A stretch of DNA of 64,000 nt from Vanilla planifolia (Eukaryota > Streptophyta > Magnoliopsida > Asparagales > Orchidaceae): the NCBI GenBank assembly GCA_023846275.1, contig CM043871.1, positions 27,620,569-27,684,568 of the forward strand, given 5' to 3'. Position 1 is the first letter of the stretch, and every line of letters begins with the position of its first letter. The position numbers and the translations under genes are program-made. Shown here in pieces: positions 11,793-24,970 of the stretch. A model generated the notes under the pieces. That model did no database searches, was not told where the DNA came from, and worked only from the letters and a program-made list of their open reading frames with translations.

Positions 11793-14700
11793 CTGGTAAG
11801 AGATGTTGAGAGAAAAGTCATCATCTTAATAGATTACAGCAAATATATAGAAGGCCTTTGTCAGTAAAGCAGTAGCAACAATTTCCAATCAAGAAAATAG
11901 CAATATGTAATCAATGTAGGTGAAATAAAGACACAAAAAGAACATAGGCACCTAACCAATTCAAAAATGCAAAAGGGAAATGATGTGCTTACGTACATAA
12001 CACGAATTTTCTTCCCACTCTCTACATACACAAACAAAACCTATAATCTCAGTTCCTAAGCCTAATATTATAACAATAACTCTTAGTCTCCTAAAGTCAA
12101 ACCAACTACAAGAATGCTCTTAAAGTCATTGCAGTCTATACACTGGCAACTTTTTCATAAGAATCAAGCAAACCAAATCCTTTGTAATAGTCGTGTCAAA
12201 TATATTGGTTTTTTGGGAGGAAAATTAAAAAAAACACTAAACCATTAGCAGTTTATATTTAAAATGTCCCAACTATAACAAGTCCCAACTATAACATGTC
12301 CCAACTATCTAAAGTTAATTCTTCCAAATGTTATTATCAATGGAAGCTACAGCAGATTCTCATATGCACTTATATCCTTTGGAGTGTAGAAAAACATTCA
12401 TCTTTAATATATGCATTTTATGTTTATGCAGATACTTCACAAATACCATTCAATAACTTATCTTTTGATCATAAAGAGATATTTTGCTAACACAACACCA
12501 AAAGTATTCCTCTATTACCTAACCTACTTAGATAATATTAGTGACATCCTTATCAATTTACCCAATATTTTATAATGGCTTTGAGATAACAAAACTTCTC
12601 AATTTCAAATATTTTATTATCAATAATAATTGTATTGTACTCCTATCTCGATTAAACTTGTAATCCACCTACTTGGTAGAGATCTACTAAGACTAAAACT
12701 TTTAACTCATGATTCAGGAGATCCCATAGCCCCCATGTATGGCCAATCTAATACACATTGCAAATTTCATACTTTGCAAATTCAAAGATTCTTAATAGAC
12801 ATTAAAGTATCACCATCAAATTTTTGGTCAATTGTGTTACATTCTCTCTTTATGTGAACATGTTGTATGTACTAATTTGTTAATGTAGACATGTACTTGC
12901 TCGCAAAACTAAAAGTATAGTGTTGGGTTGCAAGCTTTTTGTTTTAACATGTTTAGAAAGCTATATATGTATAATTGAGGTAGTTATGAGCATTTCTCAA
13001 AGTTTTATCACTTGAATGCTAGCTTAAGTAGTGAAATCAATGGTTATTTGCCATTAATGTAACTTCACAAGGAGACACAATGCTATAATGTTTTCATCTC
13101 TATCAAATTTCTTGTGTGAATATAGTTTATGATTGTTGTTTACCAGAATTTCACTGTTTATCCAGAAATTTTAGTTTTTCTTCAATATAATTGGTTGTCA
13201 CTAGGCAAAATTACATTAAAATTGCTACATACAACAAGCATCAGAATTTCTACATTGTTGGCTTTAATTATTAAAAATTGAGTTTGTAACTAGTTTCACA
13301 AAGAAAGTTTCCTTTGAAATGTCCTTTTAATGGTTATTAAGGTCTAGAACTTCAGTAGGAATTGATTCAGAGCGTGAATTTCATAGGTTTTATGTTATCA
13401 AAATTGATGGCAAGTAATTCCTACATTTTTTGCAAGAACTTATACACATATTTTCAACATTCAAGTATTGTACATTGCATTTCTATTATGAAAATTTGAA
13501 TATTGCCATCCATTATAAATTTTTTTTGTAAATTCAAGGTTTTGTAAAGCAAATTCATCATTTAATCTACCTACAAGTCATCCAAATAAGACAAGTGTAT
13601 TTAGCAACACCAACATATACTCATACATCACAATTTAGAGTTTTAGGTTTAACCCTAGGAAACATGTTGCATCACCTATAGACCCTTAAGGTCGCTTCCA
13701 TAAATCCATACAACTTTGCTTTAGCTACTTTCCTAAACTAATCTAGTGCCATACATAAAAGATACATCATAGCACTTCACATTAGATTCAACTAAGTATA
13801 GCCAAAACTTATTCAAAAAGCTTGTAATCTACTCATTATAGATAGGCATACACTTAATTGTTTCTTTCAATAGGCACAAAATGTACACATTCTACTCATT
13901 ATAGATGGACATATACTTGAATGTTTGTTTGAATAGGCACAAAAGGTCCATATTCTACCAGAATCAATCTTTCAAACGGAGCATGAAAATCAACAGCATG
14001 ATGTATAGAGATATCACCGTTTGATGCATCTGCAGCAAGGGAAGAAGTCACTTAGTAAAAACTTAGTCAGAACAAATGAGGAAGTTAGGATTCGATTATT
14101 CAAATAAGGAAAAATACTAACCTATTTACTATTATTTTCAAGAAGTGCCTCTCTCACATGATGTAAGAATTGCCTTATAAGCCATTTATTTCACGCAAGG
14201 TAATATCACTATAAAAATCATAAATATTAATGTCACTTTATTATCACAATCTTACAAACAAATGAAAATCCACAACCGCATGCTAAAAAAATTCAACATG
14301 AGTAACAATGCTCTAAGGTTGCAAGAAATAAACTTAAACCACAATTAAATTTTTCCATTGAATATGGTCCAAGAAACATAACGGTAAATAAAATAATTTT
14401 TCAAATGTAGCTAGTCAACTATTTTAAGCAACAATTAGCGAGTGTATTGTTTTGAACTAAATACAGGTCTCAACACATGCAAGATGTTACACTTTGCAAC
14501 AAGTCTCGCCAAGCATTCAACCTCCAGAAGACTAACACTCACCTCTTCTTCCTCCGCAAGTCAGCAATGTAGCACTCACTTTTATCACATCTAGTGAAGC
14601 TCCAAGTCAAAGTCCATAGTGGCCCCACCACTCTCCTATGGTTCGGATATGATAATGCTCTCTATGAACCTCCTAGGTTACCTTTCACTAGTTCCTGACA
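11793..14700. other. proposed leader intron of the SAC3A-like gene, left part
   Basis: A+T-rich with no gene recognised apart from the 63-bp duplication at 13829-13954. Open frames at 12296-12490 and 12630-12857 show no known motif. Confidence 0.35.
13829..13954. repeat. 63-bp tandem duplication
   Basis: Two diverged copies start with CTACTCATTATAGAT at 13829 and 13892. Both contain 'TTGTTT' and 'AATAGGCACAAAA'. The start of a third copy (CTACC) follows at 13955. Confidence 0.85.
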
Positions 14701-14739
14701 TGGAGACCCACCTAAACTTTGTGGCTCTCTTAATTCCTC

Positions 14740-14990
14740 TTCCACCTAGTGGGTCCCCCTTCCTTGAACTAGTCAAGGTCAACTTTGATAGGAGATCCAA
14801 GTAGATGGCTTGATAGGCATTGGTCTAATGACGAGGGATAACTCATGCAACTTTCTATGAGTGCTGGGGATCCAATAAGTACCAATTATAGCCCAAGTGA
14901 TTGAGATGAGAACTTGGGAAGTGATTGTTATCGTCAGCTCACTCACACAAGGGCAAATCTCTCCTGATGGTTGCATTTGTAAACTGAGAG
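14740..14990 (+). mobile_element. decayed LINE RNase H-domain fragment
   Basis: In-frame 'LVKVNFDRRS' is followed, after frame changes, by 'GIGLMTRDNSCNF' and then a segment resembling AELRTAWE ('EMRTWEVIV'). These match the start of the RNase H domain found at the C-terminus of plant LINEs (K-NFDGS.., GxG-xxRD). Stops break the frame. The assignment rests on short motifs. Confidence 0.45.
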
Positions 14991-14999
14991 TTAAATGAA

Positions 15000-17900
15000 G
15001 ACCAAATTAAGGAGATATTACAACAAAGCACCACTGATCTTCACGCCTTTGCTAGCTCCAAGATTATAGATGAATATACAACAACCAGTAAGGCACATTG
15101 TATTACATTTAGGCCCTTATGGCATTTTGTGGTGTTGACAAGCATGTAGGCACGTCTCTCCCATATGACTTGGAAGATTTCCAATGATGATCACCATTTT
15201 TGTAATTAATTTTTTTATATCTATTGCACATAAGCTATAGCCAACTTTCATAAAAAAATTTTAAGTGTAATTAGAACCAAGAAGCTATTATCTCAAAAGG
15301 TCGGTATCTACCATGTGAATTCTCTATTTTCTATAAATTTTTTAAAAAAAATCTAATCTCCTATTCAGACAACACCTCCAGAATGATCGAGATGCCACAC
15401 ACAAATATCTTCAAGCAACTATTTTAATTTCAAGTATACAATCACACATTATTCTATCATTTATTTTTATGCTCACTCATCATATTAATATCCTCATCTC
15501 AACAATAATAAACATATCTATAAACTTATGATTAATAAACTTTTACATATCATACATCAATTGACCAAAAAATAATTAAATAAAGAAAAGCTTTTAAGCT
15601 TGAGCAAAATTTTCAATCATTTGTCACCACATGTACACTCCATCTATGTACTTTGATTCTTTCAATCTCTTTCCCTAATGTTTTGAGAGAGATACAAGAA
15701 ATCTAAAATACTTATTCTTTCTAATTTTTAGGTCACTACAAATTACAAACTAAAAATATGTATATTAACTTGACTAAATTTGCAATATTGATATTAACTT
15801 AGTTCTATTGAGGTGAAGTGCCTTTATCACTCCAAAGACATACTTTAAAAACTTCTATTTGATAAAAGGTGGAGGGTTGTTCCTAGATTTGAACATTGTA
15901 TCTCCTTTTTGGAGGGGCATCCCATAAAATGTAAACCACGATTAATCGGCACACTCATCGAAAACTTAATATATACACGTAGATATCATCAAGGAAAAAA
16001 TGCACATAAGACACCTCATACTTAGCATCACTAATAAGAAGATTCAAATTAGCACAATAAGTTAAAAACTAAAACAAATTCTTGGTTAATCCAAATTTTA
16101 CCCTTAATGAACACCATAGACACAAAAAATAAAACCATTCTAATGCACACATTTTTAATAGCTTTAGGATAAACGACACCTATATGACTTCTCCAAAAAA
16201 TTTGAAATTTAAATTACTTTAATAGAGATGATTGATTTGAAGGAAAAAAAATTATGAGTAACTTTATTTCAAGAAATCCAAAACAAAGATAACTTAGGTT
16301 TTGCAAAAACAAGCATCACAATCCTCTAGTTTTAACCAACTAAAAATCACTAACAATCATAGATCTCTACTAGCACATATTTACCATTCCCCCAAAGAAA
16401 CAAAAGGTTATCTTAAGCAACAAAAAGCAACAATAAAAAGATCTCGAGTCTATGAGCACTATTTTTCAAAAAATATTTATCAGAAACACAACTAACATGG
16501 GCAATAGACTACACATCCAACCAAAAAATTATAATGGTCTAACAATCATATAGAAACATAGAATCAAGTAACAATGATTACAAATAGCTCAAGCACTAAA
16601 CTACCAAAAATTAGTTGGTATTACTTTAAAAATTCCTTTCAATTCTATAAGAATCTCATCTTTTATTTCGAAAAAATGAATGGCAAAGAAGGTAACATAA
16701 ATCTTTCTCAAACTAGTGGATTATTTTTATGAAATTGAATTACCATAGAACCATCTTATATAATATTATATGCTTAAAAGGAATAATAACTAAAGACTTT
16801 TTATTTTGTATAAGTTGCATATTTGATTCCCTTATAAATTTATTTTCTTCCCTTAAAAACATTTCTCATGTTTATTACATTATTAAATAATTGATCCCAT
16901 TTGATTATAAGAGGGCTTAACTATTCCATGCTTTTGTCCTTCGAGAATTATGTCATTCTTTGAGGATTATGCCATAGCTCGCATTCTACACACAATCATA
17001 TACATGAGAATTGTCTCTTCAATTCAAACCTAATGTAGATCAAACAACATCACAATTCAAATGCAACACTTTGATTCAATCTCAATCCAATCCAATCCAA
17101 TCTACGGTGTCGAATCCAAACTACGTTTTAACTCTTTTCACATTGAAATCAAACTAATTTTCCACCAAAATTGGTTCTATTTTCAATAGATCTCCGATCC
17201 ACAAAGTAAATCCTTGGTTGACGCATGCATGGATATTTGCACATGCTAAAGGGCATGCATATTCTTAATTAAAAGTAATATGCATACTTATATATCAATT
17301 GTGTATGTGAAATCCAATCAATACATTCATATATACACAAATACATAGATGCATTAATCTAATTTTGGTCAAGTTTGATTTGATCCAAAGTCAAGCTCAA
17401 AGCAATGAAATCCAATATGAATACAACTAATAATCTACTTGTAATCATTTGACTTGAGTTTAATATGAACAGTTTAAGATCGGTCCATTATGACCTTGAC
17501 TATCATAGATGGTTGACATTAAGATTAGTTTGTCAAAACACCAAAACAATGATTTAAGGATTGAATAACAACAAAGTTAATAGCTCAGGTAAGAATAGTT
17601 AGGACAATCCAATCTAATGACATCAATTCTTTTTCCAAACTATTCTCTCTTCTAATTATAGGCTTCATCCTCTTACACCTAATGAGAAGGAAGAAAATCA
17701 AAAATCAAGAAATCTTCCTCTTAGCTTTCAAAAAATTGACTTTTCTCCTCAACTATTGATAACCCTATGTGGCAGACCTTTCCAATTATGTTTCTTTAGA
17801 AGTTCGAGTCAAAGGAGCCTCCCAAGATTTACACAATTGCATTGAATATATACCAAGAGATTTTAATCAATGAGATTACCATTGAATAAAATATGAACAA

Positions 17901-20900
17901 AAGAAGAGTAACAATAACTTTATAACCAAAAAGACTCCTAAGAGAGAATTATCAATTCAAATAAATAGCAAAGGAAAAAAAAACTAAGGGTAGCAAAAGA
18001 CAAGGGGTAGTAGCTCAAATAAGAGAATTATAGTCAAAGAACAAGAATCGACCACAAAATTCCGAGCACTTGGTGCTCCAATGAAAATCCTCTTTTCAAG
18101 TCCTAAATTCTCTTCCCTTAATCTCCTATTCATGAAACCTCGACTACTAGTCAACATAATCTTAAATTATCGAAACACTAAATAACGAGTAAGGCTTGAG
18201 TAAATGAAGTATAAGGACCACGTGGAAATGAATAAAATAAAACAAAAATAAGCACTTGAGAAGATGAAAAAATATAATTGGAAACAAAGTAATAAAAAAT
18301 TTGTTGTTGGAAATTATGTGCTTGTAGAGGCTTAAAAGATCTAAAAGAGGGGATCAAAGATGGCCTTCAAATCCATTTCACAAATTATGCAAACAATCTC
18401 TCTAATTTTTAAGTGATTTTAAAAACTTTTACTTTTAAGACAATTTTATAAACCTAGATAAAACTTACACATTATGCACCTATTTAAGATATAAGGAATA
18501 GAATTATTTTTAAAGGTGAAAGGTTTCACACCATAACACCCCCCTTATGTGGGACACATCCATGGCTACTAATGTGCTAAAGTTCAAGCATGAAAACTGA
18601 ATGTAAATTACAGTAAAAAGACTATGGTAACAATAGGTCCTTTTCACAAGTAAAATGTGCAAGTTAATTTTGATAAATAATCATTTAGTGTAACAAAAAT
18701 CTAATATATGCAATTTTATCCAATATTTTTAACAGCTACTTTCATAACTTACCCATAGCATTCAAGCCACCTAACAAGGGTATTACAATTTATGCCCAAG
18801 GCTCTCCCATCCATAAATTTACTTCGATGACAAAATATAGTTTTTTTAAAATATATTCAATAAATTTCTATTAAAAATATCAACATAAATATATTTTACA
18901 AATAACATAATTCAAAATCATTTTCGAGAGGGATGTACAAACTAAGATAAAAAAATACAAGTAAACCACAAAAGTTAATTTGTCATATTTGGTTTTGGGG
19001 TGGTTTGATTTAAGTTTGAAATTTTTTATAGGACAACTTTAATTAAGGTTTGAAATTTTGCCCAACCAACATAAACCATACCAAAGAGATTTAGCAATTT
19101 CATAAATAAGAACATCCCGGCCTTCATATGTAACCTAAGAAACCTAACCATGCCAAAAGTTTATGTAGAATTTCTTCCCTTCTTTCAAGGATTAACTATG
19201 ACTACCTGCAATAATAACTAAAATTGAATCAAACCACTTAACATAAACAAAGCCAAACAAAAATAAATCTGACTACATCAAAATTACCATTAATGAAAAG
19301 AAACTCAATCAAATGAGATGATCTGATTAGCAGTTGATTTGCAATCAAGAAAAAGGTAGCAATGGTTGGTTTAGTTGGGTTCCAAGAAATAAGCAAAACA
19401 CACTTAAGTTTGCCAATACAATGCTACAACTTAATGTTATGTAACAAAATATAATGTATGCAAACATGGTTATTAACCCAAAAACCAAATGATCCACACA
19501 ATCAACAACAGCAGTTCATATAGTCGGCCAATCTGTTCTGGTGAACAATCCACCCAGATTTATTGCATTGTTTTTTACCAAAACGTACACATTCATGAAT
19601 CAATTGAATAGCATTCATCTAAAATAGTGGAGCTCTTCACTTGAACATAAAGTATACTACTGTATGTATCGTGCCTTAGACATTTGTGTCAAAACTGTAA
19701 CAGCCATTCCAAGAACTTCTTTAAACTTATGTTTATTAATATATTTTGTTAAGCTAAAGATAGTTTAAAACCAAACTTTATTAGTTATTTTTATTCAGAA
19801 ACAAATTTATAATACAAAACTTAGTTTGATGCTAAACATTATTTGATTTTGTTAATCAATAGAATACTTATGTACATAGATTTCTTATCTCTACATATAT
19901 TGGTTATGCAACAACATTACATCTACTTTTCACATGAACTAGTATTTACCAAATAATTTAATATTCAGTGAATGACACAAAAAGATAAGTTTGACCCAAC
20001 TTCTAGATCAGTGAGTAGTGATTTGATCCTTTGAATGGCATTAATAAATGGTCAAATTTGTTTATTATACATAGGAGTATATTCATCATATGACGAATAC
20101 CAATCTTACGAAAAAGAAACATTTACAATACCTCAATTGCCAAAACCTCTTCACAAGAATTCAATAAAAAGCTAAAACATTTTATGAAAATAAGACATCA
20201 AGGAATTGAGTTGTGAAAGTAACATCTAAGGAAAAAATGGCTAAGGATACAAACAAAACACTTATGGATCTAATTCTTTGTGGGTCAATGCATGTGCCTT
20301 GGATTAACTTAAAAAAATATTTCAAAAGCAAAACAGATAAGTGTTGCATTGGGTTGATGACTTGAAGTCTATCTGATACATCAATAAAACAAAATTGTAA
20401 ATACAAAACATTCCAAAAACAACAAATATAAGTAGGCCCTCGAAATGTCAATAAAATTGCTCTGCAACAATGTAACGTCAAGTTAGCAATGGTCGTACAA
20501 AACCAGCTAATGCAGTAAGATGTTTGTCTTGTAAGAATTGCATGTATTTGCAATTTCAGCACCAGATTGATTTACTACAAAAAAGATAATTAATTTATAC
20601 AATGTAATCAGATCAAATAAACATCATCAAAACAATGGTTTTGCTTAAAAACTATACAGAAAAAGTAATCAATAATGAAAGAAAAAGCACCTCTATGGCA
20701 TGTGGATCCTATTCAGATAATGACTCACTTATGGGATTCACCATTTAGACAAAATGAAACTTTCACCAACATCTAAATAAAACTGAGAAATATATCCTAG
20801 GAAATATCAAATAAAAAGAGATCACCAAATCAAACTTGCCAAGCAAAGCTGGCAAAAGTTTTCCCTTCCAAAATCATTGCAAAAGTTATGAAAACATTAG

Positions 20901-21288
20901 TTTTGGAAGAAGATACACGACATAAATATTTTATAAAAACAATGGAATACAAATGAATTCTACAATAAACTAAACTTCTTGACACCAAAAGAAGGGAAAG
21001 CTCTTAATTCATCCCATATGATAGCTCATAATAATTACAAAAGTATAATGTGAGCCTTTTGGTTACTTGTTCATAGACACACTGGCTTTCCAAGGAACTA
21101 TGAGAACATTATTAGGTATGCTATAGCACTCAATTTTTTTTATATAATTTCTTTTAATTCTAGTATTCACACAAAATAAATATGCCTTGAAAATCATGAA
21201 TGCCATCAAAATTGACACCACAATGCAAGGACAACAATGTTGCCAACAACTGGTTGGCCAAGAAAGGATGTGAGCGATAAAGGAGAGG
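15000..21288. other. A+T-rich DNA without recognised gene (proposed leader intron)
   Basis: No coding homology recognised. Slightly less A+T-rich stretches near 17.0-18.6 kb may be old retroelement leader or LTR sequence, but no pair of ends was found. The 126-codon minus-strand frame at 20182-20562 is Cys/Leu/Phe-rich without a motif. Confidence 0.35.
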
Positions 21289-21651
21289 TGTTATGCCCTT
21301 AGCTTCAATGGATCAATGAAAATTCCAGAAATTTGACAATCATTTTTTGACCAATTGTTGAATAAGTTAAAGAACTGCTGCTTAGTACTGGATTGGGACA
21401 ACCGTCCATTACTTGCAATGTAATAAATTACTATAAAAAGGGTTTTGTGGAACCACCAATGTATCTTTTACTTTATATGTTGCCTCTTTAGTGAAATCCA
21501 ACAAAAAAAAGGGTTTTACTAACCATAATCTTGTATACTCTGTGCATTTGGGTGTTTCAATAAGACTAAACTAAAGATTGGAGTTTCTAGTCACTGCATA
21601 GGAAGTGATTTGTTGCAATTTTCAAATCTATGACAAAAGCCCCTATTAAAA
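21289..21651 (+). repeat. 5' LTR of the chromovirus
   Basis: It aligns along its length with 24603-24970. Shared blocks are 'GGAACCACCAATGTAT', 'CTTTAGTGAAATCCAACAA', 'GTGTTTCAATAA' and 'GAAGTGATTTGTTGCAATTTT'. CTATAAAAAG at about 21432 is a plausible LTR promoter TATA box. Confidence 0.85.
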
Positions 21652-21899
21652 CTTGCATCAAAGCCCCATTCATCAAGATGATTAGAGGAATCAAAGAACT
21701 CAAAGAAAGGATTTCATAAATGGAAGTTTTTCTTGGCGCCATACCTAATGGAGAAGACTCGTGTGCCATTTTTGAAGCGTTTTGTAAACTTGGAATCGGT
21801 TGTGGAAGGTCTTCAACAAACCCTTGTTGAAGATTCCAAAAGAATCTACCATGAGCACAACAAATGTATTCAACTTGGCATTGATGCGTAGGTTAATTG

Positions 21900-24600
21900 G
21901 AAGTACAAATTTTCGACAAGAAAATGAGCACTTTATAAGTATTTATAAACCAAGTACTTCAATGGTACTAGGAATACTAAGAAATTAGGGAACTTCTTGT
22001 GAGATATGGAGCAATACTTCACTATTGCCTATGTACCAAATGCGAAGAAGGTGATCATTTCTAGCATTTATCTCAAGGGAGATGTGAAATTTTGAACACA
22101 GAACATTGATAGTGCAAATGCTAGAAGACCAAAAATTGATATATGGGAAAAGCTCAAGGGAGAAATGAAGGATTAATTTCTCCCTTACAATGCTTCTTGC
22201 GAGGCTCAATTCGTGTGACTTAATATAGCTCTTTTGAGTTCTTTATTATGCTATTTGGCTTGACAAATGCCCCTGCTACATTTTGTAACTTAATAAATAA
22301 TATTCTTTATGAATGCGTTGAGTTTGTTGTGGTTTAACTAGATATTATGATCTACAACAATTCTCTTGAAGAGCATGTGATACATTTGTAGAAAGTGGTA
22401 TATCGATTAAAAAAATTTCAACTCCATGTAAAGATGAAATAATGTGAAATTGCTAAGAAAGAGCATTTTTTTTTGTTAGAAATCATCAAGTGAGAATGAA
22501 TCGAAAGAAGGTGTAAGGCATTATGGACTGGCAAGCCCCAACAAAGGTATTCAAGTTTTTTCGATTTAACAAATTACAATTGCAAATTCATTGTTGGATA
22601 CTCAAAGAAGGTTGTCTCATTGATGGATTTTTTAAAGAAGAGAGAGGTGGAATTGGTCTAAGGCTTGTAAAACGATATTTGACAAACTCAATACTACTAC
22701 TTCTAGCGAACCAATGCTATACTTACTTGACTTTGAGTTATCTTTTGAGGTGCATATGGATACACCAAACAAGGCCATTGGTGGGGTTTTGGTACAGGAA
22801 GGCTATCACCTTGCTTTTGAAAGTAGAAAATTAAATATTGTAAGCAAAAGCATTCAACTCATGAAAAAGAAATGATTGCTATTATATACTACCTTCAAAT
22901 TTGGAAAGTATACTTGTTGGGAACAAAAAATGTTGTGCAGGCTAACAATGTTGCCAACACATTCTTCAAAATGCAAAAAGTATCGCCAAATAGACTAATT
23001 GGCAAGAGTTCCTAACTGAATATGACTTTATGTGAGACTACATAAGCCTAGTAGACATAATCAAGTTGCTGATACACTGAGTTGAAAAAAGATTTGCTAT
23101 CATCTATTTTGTTAGTCGGGTGAAGACAGACATAATGGGTAGAGTTCAAACTGCAACCACTAACGACAAAGCTTATGATACGTTGTTGAAACAGATCCGA
23201 AAAAGACTTGTGAGACAATATTGGATTGAAGATGGACTATCGATGTCCAAATGCGACACAGTATTTATCTCTTATGTAGATGACTTGCAGAGAGAGCTAC
23301 TTAAAGAGTCGCATGATCCATAGTATGCTGGACATCCTACTAGGAAAGGATGCTAGCTCTTCGTCTCGTTACTATTATTGGCCTAGAATGAAGACAAATA
23401 TTAAGCTTTATGCCAAAACATGTTCGGTGTGCCAACAACCCAAAACAAAGAGAAGAAATGACGTAGATTTGTTGCAATCTCATTCAATTCCAAAAAAAAT
23501 GTGAGCATCAGTTTCTATAAACTTCATTAGTGAGTTATCTAAGATCAATGACATGGCCTTAATAATAATGGTTGTTAATCACTTCTCAAAATATGCTATA
23601 TTTATCGAGGCACATTAAACTTGTTTGTCTGATACAACTATTGACTTATTCTACCGACATGTGGTTAAATACTTTGGTGTTCCAAAATACTGACTAATCG
23701 GGATGCAAGATTTACAGAGACGTTCTGCACTGCATTGTTCAATTTGATGGGAACCAATCTAAAATTCTCTATAGCCAATCACCCACAAGCAAATGGGCAA
23801 GCTAAAAGGATAAATCAACTGCTAGAAGAATACTTGAGGCATTAGGTCCCAACAAGTCGAAAAAATTAGTTGTTTGCTAGATGGTGCACAATTTTGCTAT
23901 AACTTGCACAAATCCTCAGCAACAAAGATGAGTTCTTTTGAACTGGTTTTGGGACAATAACCCAATACTCCCTAAGAGATTACACAACAAAATATTTAGT
24001 GGGAAGTGTCTTGTAGCAAACAAGTATTCTAAAGACAAACAAGAGATGCTTGAGGAAGCCCATGATGACTTAAAGAAAGCTGCAAAAAGGATGAAGTATG
24101 TGGATCAAAAGTGCATGTAAGTAGAGTTCAATGTAGGAGACAAAGTATTGCTAAAGTTGACTTCATAAATTTGAATAAAAATCAACAGCCAGCTTGTGGA
24201 TCATGGATTGATCCCAAAGTATGATGGACCATTTAAATGGTTCAAAAGATCGTAATGTTGCTTACCGGTTGAATTTGTCAAAAATACTCAAGATCCACCC
24301 AACTTTCGTGTATGCATCTTAAATAAGTATCATGAAAATGAGATGGAGCTCTCAAGGAGTTAAACCAAGTGTGATCCACTTGTAGTGCGACAACAATTTG
24401 ATCGGGATGTGGAAAAGGTCTCAGATCATCGGACCTTTGGAAAGAGCAAGAAGATTTGTAGAACCAAGTTTTTGGTTCAAATGGAAAAGGAAACCTATAA
24501 CTAAAACATCATGGAAGAAAGGCACTACTTTATGACAATTTGAGAGGCAAATTGCTAAGTATTCATTGACGAGGATGTCAGATTCTTTTAATGGGTGTGG
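21900..24600 (+). pseudogene. broken gag-pol of the chromovirus (gag/RT junction deleted; chromodomain present)
   Basis: Gag remains at about 21960-22205 read 'DMEQYFTIAYVPNAKKV', 'YLKGDVKF' and 'RRPKIDIWEKLKGEMKD'. Immediately after, about 22215-22470, RT reads 'LFGLTNAPATFCNLINN' with the active-site YLDD degraded to stop-LDI. The zinc knuckle, protease and N-terminal RT are absent. RNase H at about 22720-22840 gives 'AIGGVLVQEGYHLAFESRKLN'. Integrase from about 23290 gives 'YYYWPRMKTNIK' and 'CSVCQQPKTKRR', then 'NHFSKYA', then 'NLHKSSATKMSSFELVLGQ'. A chromodomain-like end near 24400-24560 gives 'FDRDVEKVSDHRTFGKSKK' and 'TKFLVQ'. Numerous stops show it is inactive. Family: chromovirus branch of Ty3/gypsy. 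Confidence 0.85.
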
Positions 24601-24602
24601 TT

Positions 24603-24970
24603 TGTTAAGCCCTTAACTTAAACGGATTAGTGGAAATTACAAAAAATTTCGGAATTGTTCTTTGACCAAAATAAGAGAAGTTAAAGAATTGTTGCTATGC
24701 TAGATTGGGCAACCATCCACTAATTGTAATGTTATAAATTTCTATAAAAAAGATACAATGGAACCACCAATGTATTCTTGTGTATTTCCTGCATGTACAC
24801 TACTTCTTTAGTGAAATCCAACAAGGGAAAAGTGGCTTCTCAACTCTAATCTTCTGTACTCTGTGTAATTAGGTGTTTCAATAAAGCCAAACTAGGGATT
24901 GGAGTTCTTAGTCGTCACGTGTGAAGTGATTTGTTGCAATTTTTGAATCTATGACGAGTGCCTCTTGACA
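24603..24970 (+). repeat. 3' LTR of the chromovirus
   Basis: Diverged partner of the 21289-21651 LTR. It ends ..CTCTTGACA, followed by ATAGG. A purine-leaning ATGGGTGTGG lies just before its start, in the expected place of the polypurine tract. Confidence 0.85.

Larger units (their letters stand above)
21289..24970 (+). mobile_element. degenerate Ty3/gypsy chromovirus with both LTRs
   Basis: Direct repeats of about 365 bp begin TGTTATGCCC (21289) and TGTTAAGCCC (24603). Directly after the 5' copy, CTTGCATCAAAGCC (21652 onward) resembles the initiator-tRNA-Met primer site TTGGTATCAGAGCC. The flanking 5-mers AGAGG (21284-21288) and ATAGG (24971-24975) may be a decayed target-site duplication. 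Internal remains in order are gag, RT, RNase H, integrase and chromodomain, all broken by stops and frameshifts. It sits in the proposed SAC3A-like leader intron in the opposite orientation to that gene. Identity of the LTRs is about three quarters by eye, so the insertion is old. Confidence 0.88.

Noticed and set aside
20182..20562. 126-codon minus-strand frame
   Set aside because: Cys/Leu/Phe-rich, no recognisable motif, and no leader or splice context. Likely chance in A+T-rich DNA.
21289..24970. Considered as an integrated plant pararetrovirus
   Set aside because: Both LTRs, a tRNA-Met primer site, integrase and a chromodomain-like tail identify a Ty3/gypsy retrotransposon. No movement-protein or coat-protein features were seen.
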